A DNA stretch of 64,000 nt from Loktanella sp. SALINAS62 (GTDB taxonomy: Bacteria > Pseudomonadota > Alphaproteobacteria > Rhodobacterales > Rhodobacteraceae). The notes under the pieces are model-generated. The model was not told the origin of the DNA, made no database searches, and saw only the letters and a program-made list of their open reading frames with translations. Position numbers and translations under genes: made by a program. Where the stretch lies: positions 124,479-188,478 of the forward strand of contig NZ_JAAFZU010000028.1 in NCBI RefSeq assembly GCF_018263905.1, in the 5' to 3' direction. Positions 52,760 through 61,620 of this stretch are shown in pieces; position 1 is the stretch's first letter; every line of letters starts with the position of its first letter.

Positions 52760-53782
52760 ATGCCCGCAACGGTGCCCGTCGATGCGCTTCCGGTCCCGGT
52801 CATGCTGATTGGCCCGGATCAGATCGTGGCGGCGGTCAGCCCATCGTTGGCGGATGTGCTGGGGCCAAGACTGGCGGGCCGTCATTATGTCACAGCGCTG
52901 CGTCAACCCCCGCTTTTGGATGCGATCGAGGACGCATTTCGCAGCCAGAACACACGGCAATCGCAGTTTCTGGGACGCGACGGCGCAAGGGACACCACGT
53001 GGGGTGTTACCATCACACCGCATCGAGGCACCCTGATCCTGACGTTCGACGACCGTACGGCCGCCCATGATGTGGGTCAGCTACGGCGCGATTTCGTGGC
53101 GAATGTCAGCCACGAGCTGCGCACACCTTTGACAGCGCTGCAGGGATTCATCGAAACCCTGCGCGGTGCGGCCCGCGACGACGCACAGGCCCGCGAACGG
53201 TTTCTGGCCATCATGGAACGCGAAACGACGCGCATGACGCAACTGGTCGATGATCTGCTTTCGCTGTCGCGCGTGGAAGAAAACGAACGACTGCGCCCAA
53301 ATGCGGCCATCAACCTTGGCCAGCTGGTCAGCGCAACACTCGAAGACCTTGGTCCCGTTATCGAACAATCGGGGTTAAGTGTGACACTTAGCGATGAAAG
53401 CGCCGGCGTGCATGTGCTGGGCGATTCCAATCAACTGCGCCAGGTCATTGTGAACCTTGTGCAGAATGCGTTGAAATACGGCAGCGATGGGGGCCGGATC
53501 GCGCTGCGGATCGATCCGCCCAGTCATTTTCGCAAATTGCGCGGTGACGGGTTGGCATTGCATGTCACCGATTATGGCCGGGGGATCGCACCACACCACC
53601 TGCCACGCCTGACCGAACGGTTTTACCGGGTGGATTCGCACCGCAGCCGCGGGCTGGGCGGCACGGGTCTGGGGCTGGCGATTGTGAAACATATTCTGAA
53701 CAGGCACCGGGGTCGGCTGACGATCAGCAGCACACTGGGGCAGGGGACAACCTGTACGGTCATTCTGCCCTTGGCCGATTAG
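52760..53782 (+). CDS. phoR: Phosphate-regulon sensor kinase PhoR
   Basis: Histidine kinase of 340 residues. It has an N-terminal PAS-like domain (about 1-105), then the phospho-acceptor in FVANVSHELRTPLTALQGF, NLVQNALKYGSDGG, DYGRGIAPHHLPRLTERFYR and LGGTGLGLAIVKHIL. This version has no obvious transmembrane segments, so it may rely on membrane association through PhoU/Pst. It lies before the damaged pst region and is separated from phoB by pstB and phoU. Confidence 0.9.
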   Translation: MPATVPVDALPVPVMLIGPDQIVAAVSPSLADVLGPRLAGRHYVTALRQPPLLDAIEDAFRSQNTRQSQFLGRDGARDTTWGVTITPHRGTLILTFDDRTAAHDVGQLRRDFVANVSHELRTPLTALQGFIETLRGAARDDAQARERFLAIMERETTRMTQLVDDLLSLSRVEENERLRPNAAINLGQLVSATLEDLGPVIEQSGLSVTLSDESAGVHVLGDSNQLRQVIVNLVQNALKYGSDGGRIALRIDPPSHFRKLRGDGLALHVTDYGRGIAPHHLPRLTERFYRVDSHRSRGLGGTGLGLAIVKHILNRHRGRLTISSTLGQGTTCTVILPLAD

Positions 53783-53795
53783 GTTTTGGTGATCC

Positions 53796-53836
53796 GTGTC
53801 ATATTACTTTTACAAATCTGTCACAAAAGCGTTGTC
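53796..53836 (+). promoter_or_regulatory. Pho-box-like region
   Basis: Two TGTCA elements (53797-53801 and 53819-53823) lie exactly 22 bases (two helical turns) apart, followed by CAAAAGCGTTGTC. CTGTCAC-AAAA fits half of a PhoB direct repeat. This is where a pstS promoter would be. Confidence 0.45.
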
Positions 53837-54164
53837 GATCGCCAATAGATCCACCCCGACAAGGATGCAGTGACGCATCGCTGCACAAAACCGGCCGGAG
53901 CTTACAAAAATCATGATCAGCTTACTCGCGATTGCTGATGTGGCCATCGCTATTCCTCAGGATAACGCTTTGGCGGTTTTGAAACGGGCTGGCCTGCGCG
54001 TTGACCGTTACGGTTCCTGCCCAGATCTGCAGCACGATAGAACGGTCGCCCCGGCCTTTATCGCGGCGGCGCAACGGGCTATCATCAATGGCACAGCGGT
54101 TCCTGCAGACCGGGACACCGCCGCATTCTCGCCGCGAAACACCTTCGCACGCCGTTGGTGACCT
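53837..54164 (+). pseudogene. Remnant of a deleted pstS-pstC-pstA segment
   Basis: The expected roseobacter order is phoR-pstS-pstC-pstA-pstB-phoU-phoB, but only 385 bases separate phoR and pstB. The one open frame (53914-54161, starts MISLLAIADVAIAIPQDN) has no permease or binding-protein motif. Its last residues, RNTFARRW, resemble the basic aromatic end of alphaproteobacterial PstA proteins (R-x-F-R/K-R/K-W). This suggests that the 3' end of pstA was left behind. The remainder is unrecognised. Confidence 0.35.
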
Positions 54165-54167
54165 GAC

Positions 54168-54947
54168 ATGAAAGACACATCAATGACCGAAGCCATCAAG
54201 ATCTCGGCCCAAAACGTCGACGTCTATTACGCGGAAAAACACGCGCTCAAAGACGTCTCAGTCGAGATCGAGGACAAGACTGTCACTGCGTTTATCGGCC
54301 CGTCGGGCTGCGGTAAATCGACCTTTCTGCGCTGTATCAACCGCATGAACGACACCATCGACATTGCGCGTGTCACCGGTCAGATCCTGATCGACGGTGA
54401 AGACATCACCGCGGCCAGTGTCGATCCCGTCCAACTGCGCGCCAAGGTCGGAATGGTCTTTCAGAAACCGAACCCGTTCCCCAAGTCGATTTATGAAAAT
54501 GTGGCCTATGGCCCCAAGATCCACGGTCTGGCGCGCAATAAATCCGACATGGACGAAATCGTCGAACGCGCCCTGCGGCGCGGTGCGATCTGGGAAGAGG
54601 TCAAGGACCGCCTGCACGAGCCGGGCACGGGTCTGTCGGGGGGCCAGCAGCAACGCCTGTGTATCGCGCGCGCCGTCGCCACAGAACCACAGGTCTTGCT
54701 GATGGATGAACCCTGTTCGGCGCTGGACCCCATCGCCACCGCGCAGGTCGAAGAACTGATCGACGAGTTGCGCCGCAGCTATTCGGTCGTGATTGTCACA
54801 CATTCCATGCAGCAGGCTGCACGCGTCAGTCAAAAGACCGCCTTCTTCCACCTTGGTAACATGGTCGAATTCGGCGATACCGACAAGATTTTCACCAACC
54901 CCGAAGACCCGCGCACGGAAAGCTATATTTCCGGCCGGATCGGGTGA
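54168..54947 (+). CDS. pstB: Phosphate ABC transporter ATPase PstB
   Basis: ABC ATPase of 259 residues with Walker [11 protein letters not shown], the PstB-specific [27 protein letters not shown], signature [14 protein letters not shown], Walker [14 protein letters not shown], and the H-loop [12 protein letters not shown]. It appears intact, yet its permease (PstCA) and binding protein (PstS) genes are absent from the normal upstream position. A second ATG at 54183 is possible. Ten bases before phoU. Confidence 0.96.
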   Translation: MKDTSMTEAIKISAQNVDVYYAEKHALKDVSVEIEDKTVTAFIGPSGCGKSTFLRCINRMNDTIDIARVTGQILIDGEDITAASVDPVQLRAKVGMVFQKPNPFPKSIYENVAYGPKIHGLARNKSDMDEIVERALRRGAIWEEVKDRLHEPGTGLSGGQQQRLCIARAVATEPQVLLMDEPCSALDPIATAQVEELIDELRRSYSVVIVTHSMQQAARVSQKTAFFHLGNMVEFGDTDKIFTNPEDPRTESYISGRIG

Positions 54948-54957
54948 AGGAGCCATA

Positions 54958-55671
54958 ATGTCCGAGCAAGAACACATTTCATCCGCCTACGACCGCGATC
55001 TTGAATCCATCACGACGCTGATCGTGAAAATGGGCGGCATGGTCGAAGAAGCGATTCTTCAGACCGCAGAAGCAATGGCGACACGCGATCTGGAACTGGC
55101 CGAAAAGGTCCGCAAGGGCGACAAGGCCATCGATGCGCTGGAACTGGAAATCAACGATGCTGCGGCGCGCACCATCGCGCTGCGCGCGCCCGTGTCCAAA
55201 GATCTGCGGTCGATCCTGACCGTGCTGCGGCTGGCTGCATCGCTGGAACGGATCGGCGACTACGCCAAGAACATTGCGAAACGCACATCTGTGCTGGTCG
55301 ACATGCCCGTGATCAGCGGGTCCGATGTCGCGCTGAAACGTATGGCCCGCGAAGTGCAGGGCATGCTGAACGACACGCTGGATGCCTATATCCGCGGCGA
55401 CGCGGAACTGGCCGAAGACGTGCGCCAGCACGATCAGGACGTCGATCAGATGTATAACGCGCTGTTTCGTGAATTCCTGACGTTCATGATGGAAGACCCG
55501 CGTAACATCACGGCCTGCATGCATCTGCACTTCATTGCCAAAAACATCGAACGCATGGGGGATCTGACCACCAACATGGCCGAACAGGTCATTTATCTGG
55601 TGACCGGCGAAGTTCCCGAAGATGCACGGCCAAAGTCCGACAGTACATCCTACGCAACAGCGCCAGAGTAG
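54958..55671 (+). CDS. phoU: Phosphate-signalling protein PhoU
   Basis: Three-helix repeat protein of 237 residues that connects Pst transport state to PhoR. It has AYDRDLESITTLIVKMGGMVEEAI, RAPVSKDLRSILTVLRLAASLERIGDYAKNIAKR and the second copy HLHFIAKNIERMGDLTTNMAEQ. These carry the E-RxxD metal-binding motifs. GAAGGAG precedes the ATG. Co-transcribed with pstB and phoB. Confidence 0.96.
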   Translation: MSEQEHISSAYDRDLESITTLIVKMGGMVEEAILQTAEAMATRDLELAEKVRKGDKAIDALELEINDAAARTIALRAPVSKDLRSILTVLRLAASLERIGDYAKNIAKRTSVLVDMPVISGSDVALKRMAREVQGMLNDTLDAYIRGDAELAEDVRQHDQDVDQMYNALFREFLTFMMEDPRNITACMHLHFIAKNIERMGDLTTNMAEQVIYLVTGEVPEDARPKSDSTSYATAPE

Positions 55672-55674
55672 ATC

Positions 55675-56361
55675 ATGTCCACCCAACCGCATGTGCTGGT
55701 CGTCGAAGACGAACCTGCGATCCGCGAAATCCTTGCGTATAACCTCGAAGCCGAAGGCTGCCGCGTCAGTACGGCCGCCGACGGTGAGGAAGCCTTGTTG
55801 TTGGTGGCCGAAGACACGCCCGATGTCATCGTGCTGGACTGGATGCTGCCAAGGGTCACCGGCATCGAAGTGTGTCGCAGGCTTAAGATGGATACTGCGA
55901 CGCGGTCCGTGGCGATCATCATGCTGTCCGCCCGGACAGAAGAAATCGACAGGGTGCGGGGGTTGGAAACCGGCGCGGACGACTATGTGACAAAACCCTA
56001 TTCCATGTCGGAAATGATGGCGCGGGTGCGGTCGCAACTGCGTCGCGTGCGGCCCACTTCGGTCGGGCAGGTGCTGGCCTACGACGATATTTTGCTGGAT
56101 GCGGAAACACACCGGGTCACGCGCAATGGGGCTTCACTGAAACTGGGGCCTACGGAATTTCGCCTGCTGTCGACGTTGATGGAAAAACCCGGGCGTGTCT
56201 GGTCGCGCGATCAGCTACTGGACCGGGTCTGGGGGCGTGACATCTATGTCGATACCCGCACCGTGGACGTGCATGTCGGACGCCTGCGCAAGGTGCTGAC
56301 CGCAGGTGGTGGCGGTGATCCTGTCCGCACCGTGCGTGGCGCGGGATATGCGCTGGGTTAA
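55675..56361 (+). CDS. phoB: Phosphate-regulon response regulator PhoB
   Basis: OmpR-family regulator of 228 residues: receiver domain with VVEDEPAIREIL, phospho-Asp in VIVLDWMLPRVTG and Lys in YVTKPYSM, then a winged helix (GPTEFRLLSTLMEKPGRVWS, DTRTVDVHVGRLRKVL). It binds Pho boxes; a candidate lies at 53796-53836. Last gene of the remaining pho cluster. Confidence 0.96.
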   Translation: MSTQPHVLVVEDEPAIREILAYNLEAEGCRVSTAADGEEALLLVAEDTPDVIVLDWMLPRVTGIEVCRRLKMDTATRSVAIIMLSARTEEIDRVRGLETGADDYVTKPYSMSEMMARVRSQLRRVRPTSVGQVLAYDDILLDAETHRVTRNGASLKLGPTEFRLLSTLMEKPGRVWSRDQLLDRVWGRDIYVDTRTVDVHVGRLRKVLTAGGGGDPVRTVRGAGYALG

Positions 56362-56402
56362 AACGCTTGCCACGGGGGCAGGGTGCGTGCTGATCTTTGA
56401 TC

Positions 56403-57575
56403 ATGGCGAATGCGAATCCTGCCTTTACCGACGCTGAATATGCCGATCGACTGACCCGGGTACGGGCTGCGATGGATCGTGCGGGGCTTGATATTCTTCT
56501 GATCACCGATCCGTCGAACATGGGCTGGCTGACCGGGTACGATGGCTGGTCGTTCTACGTGCATCAGGGCGTGATCGTGGGTCCTGACGGACCGCCGCAT
56601 TGGTGGGGGCGCGGCATGGACGCTGCGGGTGCGCTGCGCACCGTCTGGATGGCCGACGACACGATCCACGGCTACGACGACATCTATGTCCAGAACCCTG
56701 ACAGGCATCCGATGACCGACCTGTGCGGGGTCATCGCTGGATTAGGCTGGTCCGGACGATTTGGCGTCGAAATGGATAATTACTATTTCAGCGCAACCGC
56801 TTACATGACGATCCTGAACCATTTTTCAGACGTGGCGGATGCAACTGGATTGGTCAATTGGTGCCGCGCGATCAAATCCGATACCGAAATCACATATCTG
56901 CGGCGCGCCGGGGCCATCGTTACCCGGATGCACGCCCATATCTCAGAGGTTGCGGAAGTGGGCATGCGCAAAAACGATCTGGTGGCACAGATCATGCGCA
57001 TCGGTATCGAAGGCGCGGACGGTCACTGGGGCGATTACCCTGCCATCGTGCCCATGGCGCCGTCGGGTATGGATGCGACCGCACCCCATCTGACTTGGGA
57101 TCATCGCCCGCTGACGGCTGGTGTGGCCACGTTTTTTGAAATCGCGGGCGCCTATCGGCGCTATCAGTGCCCGCAGTCACGCACGCTGTTTCTGGGGCAG
57201 GTGCCAGACACCTATCGCCGGGCCGAGGAAGCGGTCCAAGAAGCAACCGACGCGGTCCTGCACTTTGCCCGCCCCGGCGCCACCTGTGCCGATCTGGCCA
57301 TCGCATTCAACAGCACATTGGCCCGGTTCGGGTTCGAAAAGGACAGCCGCTGCGGATATTCCATCGGTATGTCATATCCCCCCGATTGGGGCGAACGCAC
57401 CATGTCGATCCGGCGTAGCGATCTGACTGAAATCGCAGCGGGCATGGTGTTTCACTTCATGCCCGCGCTTTGGCTGGATGACGGCGGCATCGAAATGACG
57501 GAACCCATCGTGATCACAGCCGACGGCGCGCGGCGCCTGACAGCCACACCGCGCGGTCTGGTGGTCAAAAGCTAG
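56403..57575 (+). CDS. M24-family hydrolase, probable ectoine hydrolase (DoeA-like)
   Basis: Protein of 390 residues in the creatinase/aminopeptidase P fold. It has MGWLTGYDGWSFYVHQGVIV, PPHWWGRGMDAAGALRTV, and a C-terminal domain where the metal ligands are altered (FFEIAGAYRRYQCPQSRT, SIGMSYPPDWGERTM, FHFMPALW). The GYDGWSFYVHQ and WWGRGMDAAG segments are those I associate with ectoine hydrolase DoeA. No other ectoine-degradation gene (doeB, eutC) is near, so substrate is unproven. Its stop overlaps the convergent gnd stop. Confidence 0.65.
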   Translation: MANANPAFTDAEYADRLTRVRAAMDRAGLDILLITDPSNMGWLTGYDGWSFYVHQGVIVGPDGPPHWWGRGMDAAGALRTVWMADDTIHGYDDIYVQNPDRHPMTDLCGVIAGLGWSGRFGVEMDNYYFSATAYMTILNHFSDVADATGLVNWCRAIKSDTEITYLRRAGAIVTRMHAHISEVAEVGMRKNDLVAQIMRIGIEGADGHWGDYPAIVPMAPSGMDATAPHLTWDHRPLTAGVATFFEIAGAYRRYQCPQSRTLFLGQVPDTYRRAEEAVQEATDAVLHFARPGATCADLAIAFNSTLARFGFEKDSRCGYSIGMSYPPDWGERTMSIRRSDLTEIAAGMVFHFMPALWLDDGGIEMTEPIVITADGARRLTATPRGLVVKS

Positions 57576-58972
57576 TCCGCCCAAGGCCCGTGGAAATCCG
57601 TGCCGTCGCGGTCCAGACGTTCGAACCCGTGACGTCCAAAGAAATCACGCTGACCCTGTATCATGTCGGCGGTGCCACGTTCGGTGCGCATGGCGTCAAA
57701 ATAGGCCAGACCGGACGATAGCGCAGGCATCGGCAGACCATGCAGCGCAGCCTGTGCCACAACCTGACGCAATGCCACATGATAAGTGCTAAGTTCGGCT
57801 GAGAAGCGACTGGAAAGCATCAGGTTTTCGCCATCGCCATCCTCCAGCGCCGTCGCCATGTCGTCCAGCATGACCGACCGAATGATGCAGCCGGCGCGCC
57901 AGACTTTTGCAATGTCGGGCAGGGGCAGCGACCAGCCAAATTCCTGTGACGCGCGCGAGATCATATCAAAGCCCTGCGCATAGCAAATGATCTTGCCCGC
58001 AATCAGCGCCTGTTCCAGTTGATCAATCGTCAGGGCACCCTGCAACGCCTGCGGGGCGGCGCCAAACCGGGCCTGACCTTTGGCCCGCAGGTCCAGCTCA
58101 GCCGAAATATTGCGCGCAGCAACCGCCGCTTCGATGGCTGGCACTGGTGCCGCCAGATGCTGCGCCTCGATCGCGGTCCAGCGTCCGGTGCCTTTTTGAC
58201 CGGCAGCGTCTTTGATGATCGACAGCAGCGGTTTGCCGGTATCTGTGTCCGTGGCAGCCGCAACCTGTTGCGAAATCTCGATCAGGTAGGATGCAAGCGG
58301 TCCGTCGTTCCATCGACCGAACACCGCTGCGATATCCGGTTGTGACATCGCCATACCGTCACGCATGGCACCGTAAACCTCTGCAATCATTTGCATGTCG
58401 GCGTATTCGATCCCGTTGTGCACGGCCTTGACGAAATGGCCAGCACCGTCGTTGCCCATCCATGTGGCGCAGGGTGTGCCGTCATGTTTTGCGGCAATGG
58501 CGGTCAGGATCGGTGCGGCGCGATCCCATGCGGCACGCGGACCGCCACCCATGATCGACGGGCCGTGACGTGCGCCATCTTCGCCACCGGATACGCCAAT
58601 GCCCAGAAACGGTTTATCACCAGCTTCGGTCGCACGGCGGTTGGTATCGTGGAAATTGGCGTTGCCTGCGTCGATGATCAGATCATCGTCCGCCAACAAG
58701 GGGCGCAATGCCGCGATCTGCTGATCGACAGGCGCGCCAGCTGGCACCATCAGGATGATCATGCGCGGCGTGGCGATGGACGCGACAAAGGATTCCAGCG
58801 TTTCGGTCGCGGTGATACGATTGGTCAACGCGCCTGCGTCAGCCCTGAAATCGCGGGTCACTTGCGTGGTCCGGTTGAATACCGCAATGTCGAAACCGTT
58901 GTCCGCAATGTTCAGCGCAAGGGCTGCGCCCATGGTGCCAAGGCCCAGTAGCCCGATGTCGCAATCGCTCAT
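57572..58972 (-). CDS. gnd: 6-phosphogluconate dehydrogenase, decarboxylating
   Basis: Pentose-phosphate enzyme of 466 residues, making ribulose-5-phosphate and NADPH. It has the dinucleotide fold DIGLLGLGTMGAALALN, GVSGGEDGARHGPSIMGGG, the catalytic lysine in GHFVKAVHNGIEY, and AAGQKGTGRW. AGGAG lies six bases before the ATG at 58972. Monocistronic, overlapping the convergent M24 gene by its stop codon. Confidence 0.96.
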   Translation of the reverse strand: MSDCDIGLLGLGTMGAALALNIADNGFDIAVFNRTTQVTRDFRADAGALTNRITATETLESFVASIATPRMIILMVPAGAPVDQQIAALRPLLADDDLIIDAGNANFHDTNRRATEAGDKPFLGIGVSGGEDGARHGPSIMGGGPRAAWDRAAPILTAIAAKHDGTPCATWMGNDGAGHFVKAVHNGIEYADMQMIAEVYGAMRDGMAMSQPDIAAVFGRWNDGPLASYLIEISQQVAAATDTDTGKPLLSIIKDAAGQKGTGRWTAIEAQHLAAPVPAIEAAVAARNISAELDLRAKGQARFGAAPQALQGALTIDQLEQALIAGKIICYAQGFDMISRASQEFGWSLPLPDIAKVWRAGCIIRSVMLDDMATALEDGDGENLMLSSRFSAELSTYHVALRQVVAQAALHGLPMPALSSGLAYFDAMRTERGTADMIQGQRDFFGRHGFERLDRDGTDFHGPWAD

Positions 58973-59395
58973 GAAAGTCTCCTGTGATTTTAGCGACATA
59001 TACAACCGGGCGGGATGGGATATCCAGCGGCAGCTTTTACGTGTAATTGGTATTATGTAAAATATATATACCGGGTTGAATCGCTCTGCATTGCTGGATC
59101 GCAAATTGTTGGGATCGCGAAACATCGCGCGTTCGATTGATTTGATCGACTGTGACAGGCTGATCGGCGCGGCTTGTAGCCATGCGATTATTAACCTCGC
59201 TACGCAGTCTGGCTTTGCTCACGCAACAAGATGGATGATCAGGCATCGCCGTCATTTCATGCAGACGTGTCAGGTATCAGACTTGTCCTGCAATATGATG
59301 GCTACGGGTTTTCACGTAACCGGGGACCCTGCCCCAAGTCCGCAAATCAGCCCCGCGTTTGCACGCGGGGCCATTTCTTCGGTGAGGATCGCTGA
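58973..59395. other. 423-base intergenic region between gnd and the repeat-protein gene
   Basis: No credible gene. The AT-rich run around 59040-59075 (ATATATATACC) probably includes the gnd promoter. The end near 59350 carries the terminator of the repeat-protein gene. A 128-codon frame on the + strand (59076-59462) crosses the terminator and reads as noise. Confidence 0.5.
59350..59371. terminator. Inverted repeat at the end of the repeat-protein gene
   Basis: GCCCCGCGT - TTGC - ACGCGGGGC, a perfect 9-bp stem, 24 bases after the minus-strand stop. No strong T-run on either side. Confidence 0.6.
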
Positions 59396-61411
59396 TCACG
59401 AGATCAGTTCGAGGTCGAAGAAATTCCGGTATTCATTATCAAGTGTCGCAGCCGTCGCATAACTGACCGTCCCCGTTCCGGCGGCATCATATTCGGTAAC
59501 CCGGAATTCCCACGTGTTGCTGTTGTCACCATCGAATTGCACACGCGCCGTTTTGGCGTTGGCATCATCGAAAAGGACCACGATTTCATCACCGCTGTCA
59601 TAGGTTATCAACTGCGAGTCCTTGCGCCCGGCATCGTCGTTGACGATCGAAATGCTGTCCCATTTGAATCCGGTGCCGTCCAGTGAGATATCGGTCTGGA
59701 TTTGTGTCGCCTGATCGCCGTCTTCGGCAAAGGTGCGGACAACTTGTTTGTCGTTGCTGAACGTATGCGTGGTTTGGTTGACATACAGCGCACCTCCGCT
59801 GTCTTCGGCATAGGTTTTCACCATGCTGGCGGTGTAGATACCCGTTCCGGTCGCAGACCCGGTCTGCGTGGCGCTGACGCCAGACAATTCACCGTTGGTA
59901 TAGGTATAGTTGGTCGTGCTGACACTGCCGTTGTCGAATGTCCGCACGTGCTGCGACATGTTCCCGTCCAGATCGAATGTTTTTTCAATGCTGGCCCAAT
60001 CAGCAGTGCTATCGACACCGGTTGCGTCCGTTGTCACCGACGATGTCCGATTGCCTGTGGTTGTGCTAAAGGTATTTTCTGTCGTCACACCGTCGTCACG
60101 CACCACCGTCACGCTTTCCATCGCACCAGTCGCGCTATAATCACGCGTGATCGTGTCCCAGTTTCGGCCACCCGACACGTCGGTCAGGACCAACTGACCC
60201 AAAGATCCGTCGTCGTTGTAGGTCCGGCTGCCCGTATCGCCGTTGTCATAGGTCATCACGGACGACAAGCGGTCACCATCGGCTGCATAGTTCGTCAGGA
60301 CCGTGTCATAGCTTTTCGTGTCAGCCGCCGTTCCATCGGCCCCGTCCTGGAACCGCAGGCTTTGCAAAGTGCCCGCGACAAAGGTCTTTTGCACGCTTGT
60401 GCCGTTGTCATAGGCGATGCTGTCACCGACGACGACACCGTTTTCATAGGTAACTGTTTTCGTTGTCCATTTTTCGGCCAAGCCATCTGTCGATCCATCG
60501 GTCTGCGCAGTCGAAATCAACCCGGTGGCGTCATATGTATCAAGCTTGACCACGCCATTGGCGTCTGTCGTCTGATCGGTCAGGATCTGTCCGGTTGCGT
60601 CAAATGACTGAACACGCTCACTGCCATCGTCGTTGGTCTGTGTGCGCGCGGTCGTATGGCCAGCGGCGTTCAGTGTTTCGGTGACAGATGTCCAGCCGTA
60701 CTGGGCACCTGCGTCTGTCTGGACCACACCGCTTAGATAGGTATTCCCATCGACCGTCGTGTAGGTTTCAGTCCGCGTTAACCCAGCATCAAAGACATAA
60801 GCGACCTGTGCGACGTTACCGGCCACATCGTAATCTGTTGTGATCGTTGAATAATTCGACGTGCTGTCCACACCAGTGGCGTCAGTCCGTACCCGTTGGA
60901 CCAGCACGCCTTCGGCAGTTTTGGATTCCTGCGTGGATGATTTGTCATCCAAGACTGTCAGGACGGTCGTGACGCCGGTGGCTGTGTCCACGGTGGTTGT
61001 GATCGTATCCCATGTTGCGGTGCTGGTGGCGGCATCGGTGCGCACCGACGACACGACGGCCGTTCCGGTTGCGTCAAATGTTTCCTGCAGCGATGTGCCA
61101 TCATCGTAGGATGTGGTTTTCATCGTGGCGATGGATGCGCCCGACGTGGTGTCGTAATTCACCTCGATCGCAGTCCACTTGTTCACGTTTTGCGCGTCTT
61201 CGGTCAGACGGCGGGTCAGGCCGACGTGGTCGCGATCATCGGTAATCACAAGCCCGGATGTGGGCTTTGGCGTCACGCCATCGCTTAGGTATGCAATATC
61301 ATATGTCGTCTGACGGCTGGTTTCGATGCCGTCGGTATAGGTGATTACAATGGTGTTCCAGCCCGACAGGTTGTTGGTGTCGGTGCGGGTCTCAGTGGTA
61401 ATAATAGCCAT
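59396..61411 (-). CDS. Acidic, degenerate tandem-repeat protein of unknown function
   Basis: Protein of 671 residues made almost wholly of about eleven degenerate repeats of about 50 residues. Each has the scheme (R/Q)TD...W-D/T-T/S-I/V...YD-x-x-G...(D/N)DG-x(4,6)-TFD-x-x-G (for example NWDTITRDYSATG, DDGTSLQETFDATG, TYDNGDTGSRTYNDDG). It is rich in Thr, Asp and Gly, has no cysteine and no N-terminal signal peptide. It resembles YD/RHS-like beta repeats only loosely. The acidic-hydrophobic end (NEYRNFFDLELIS) could be a type I secretion signal. It stands alone between gnd and tsf with its own terminator and an SD-hiding hairpin. Confidence 0.75.
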   Translation of the reverse strand: MAIITTETRTDTNNLSGWNTIVITYTDGIETSRQTTYDIAYLSDGVTPKPTSGLVITDDRDHVGLTRRLTEDAQNVNKWTAIEVNYDTTSGASIATMKTTSYDDGTSLQETFDATGTAVVSSVRTDAATSTATWDTITTTVDTATGVTTVLTVLDDKSSTQESKTAEGVLVQRVRTDATGVDSTSNYSTITTDYDVAGNVAQVAYVFDAGLTRTETYTTVDGNTYLSGVVQTDAGAQYGWTSVTETLNAAGHTTARTQTNDDGSERVQSFDATGQILTDQTTDANGVVKLDTYDATGLISTAQTDGSTDGLAEKWTTKTVTYENGVVVGDSIAYDNGTSVQKTFVAGTLQSLRFQDGADGTAADTKSYDTVLTNYAADGDRLSSVMTYDNGDTGSRTYNDDGSLGQLVLTDVSGGRNWDTITRDYSATGAMESVTVVRDDGVTTENTFSTTTGNRTSSVTTDATGVDSTADWASIEKTFDLDGNMSQHVRTFDNGSVSTTNYTYTNGELSGVSATQTGSATGTGIYTASMVKTYAEDSGGALYVNQTTHTFSNDKQVVRTFAEDGDQATQIQTDISLDGTGFKWDSISIVNDDAGRKDSQLITYDSGDEIVVLFDDANAKTARVQFDGDNSNTWEFRVTEYDAAGTGTVSYATAATLDNEYRNFFDLELIS

Positions 61412-61420
61412 TTTTCCGTT

Positions 61421-61440
61421 CCTCGATAAAATCCTCGAGG
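61421..61440 (-). promoter_or_regulatory. Hairpin over the ribosome-binding site of the repeat-protein gene
   Basis: On the minus strand CCTCGA - GGATTTTA - TCGAGG forms a 6-bp stem. Its 3' arm contains the only Shine-Dalgarno-like GAGG, nine bases before the ATG, so it may limit translation initiation. Confidence 0.4.
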
Positions 61441-61571
61441 TTAGCGGTAGGCCCAGAATGTGGCCTGATTTAGAAAAGATTAATGATTAATTTCGTTCAA
61501 TTTGGACGATTGTTGGTCACGCTTCTACAATCACTGTCCGTGGCGTCAGGTATTTCCAGACCGCAAAATGC

Positions 61572-61602
61572 AAAAAGGCCCCGCAAAATACGGGGCCTTT
61601 TG
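61572..61602 (-). terminator. Terminator of the rpsB-tsf operon
   Basis: An 11-bp perfect stem (AAAAGGCCCCG / CGGGGCCTTTT) with a 7-base loop is followed on the minus strand by a T-run. It is symmetric enough to act in both directions. Confidence 0.9.
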
Positions 61603-61620
61603 TCTGTCCGTGAATGCGGA

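Noticed and set aside
53914-54161. The phoR-pstB gap frame as an intact new gene (its DRYGSC segment recalled GT10 fucosyltransferases)
   Set aside because: The similarity is a handful of residues, the protein is far too short, and a decayed pst segment explains the location better.
59076-59462. A 128-codon + strand frame after the gnd promoter region
   Set aside because: Crosses the inverted repeat at 59350-59371 and runs into the repeat-protein gene; composition is random and no ribosome-binding site is seen.
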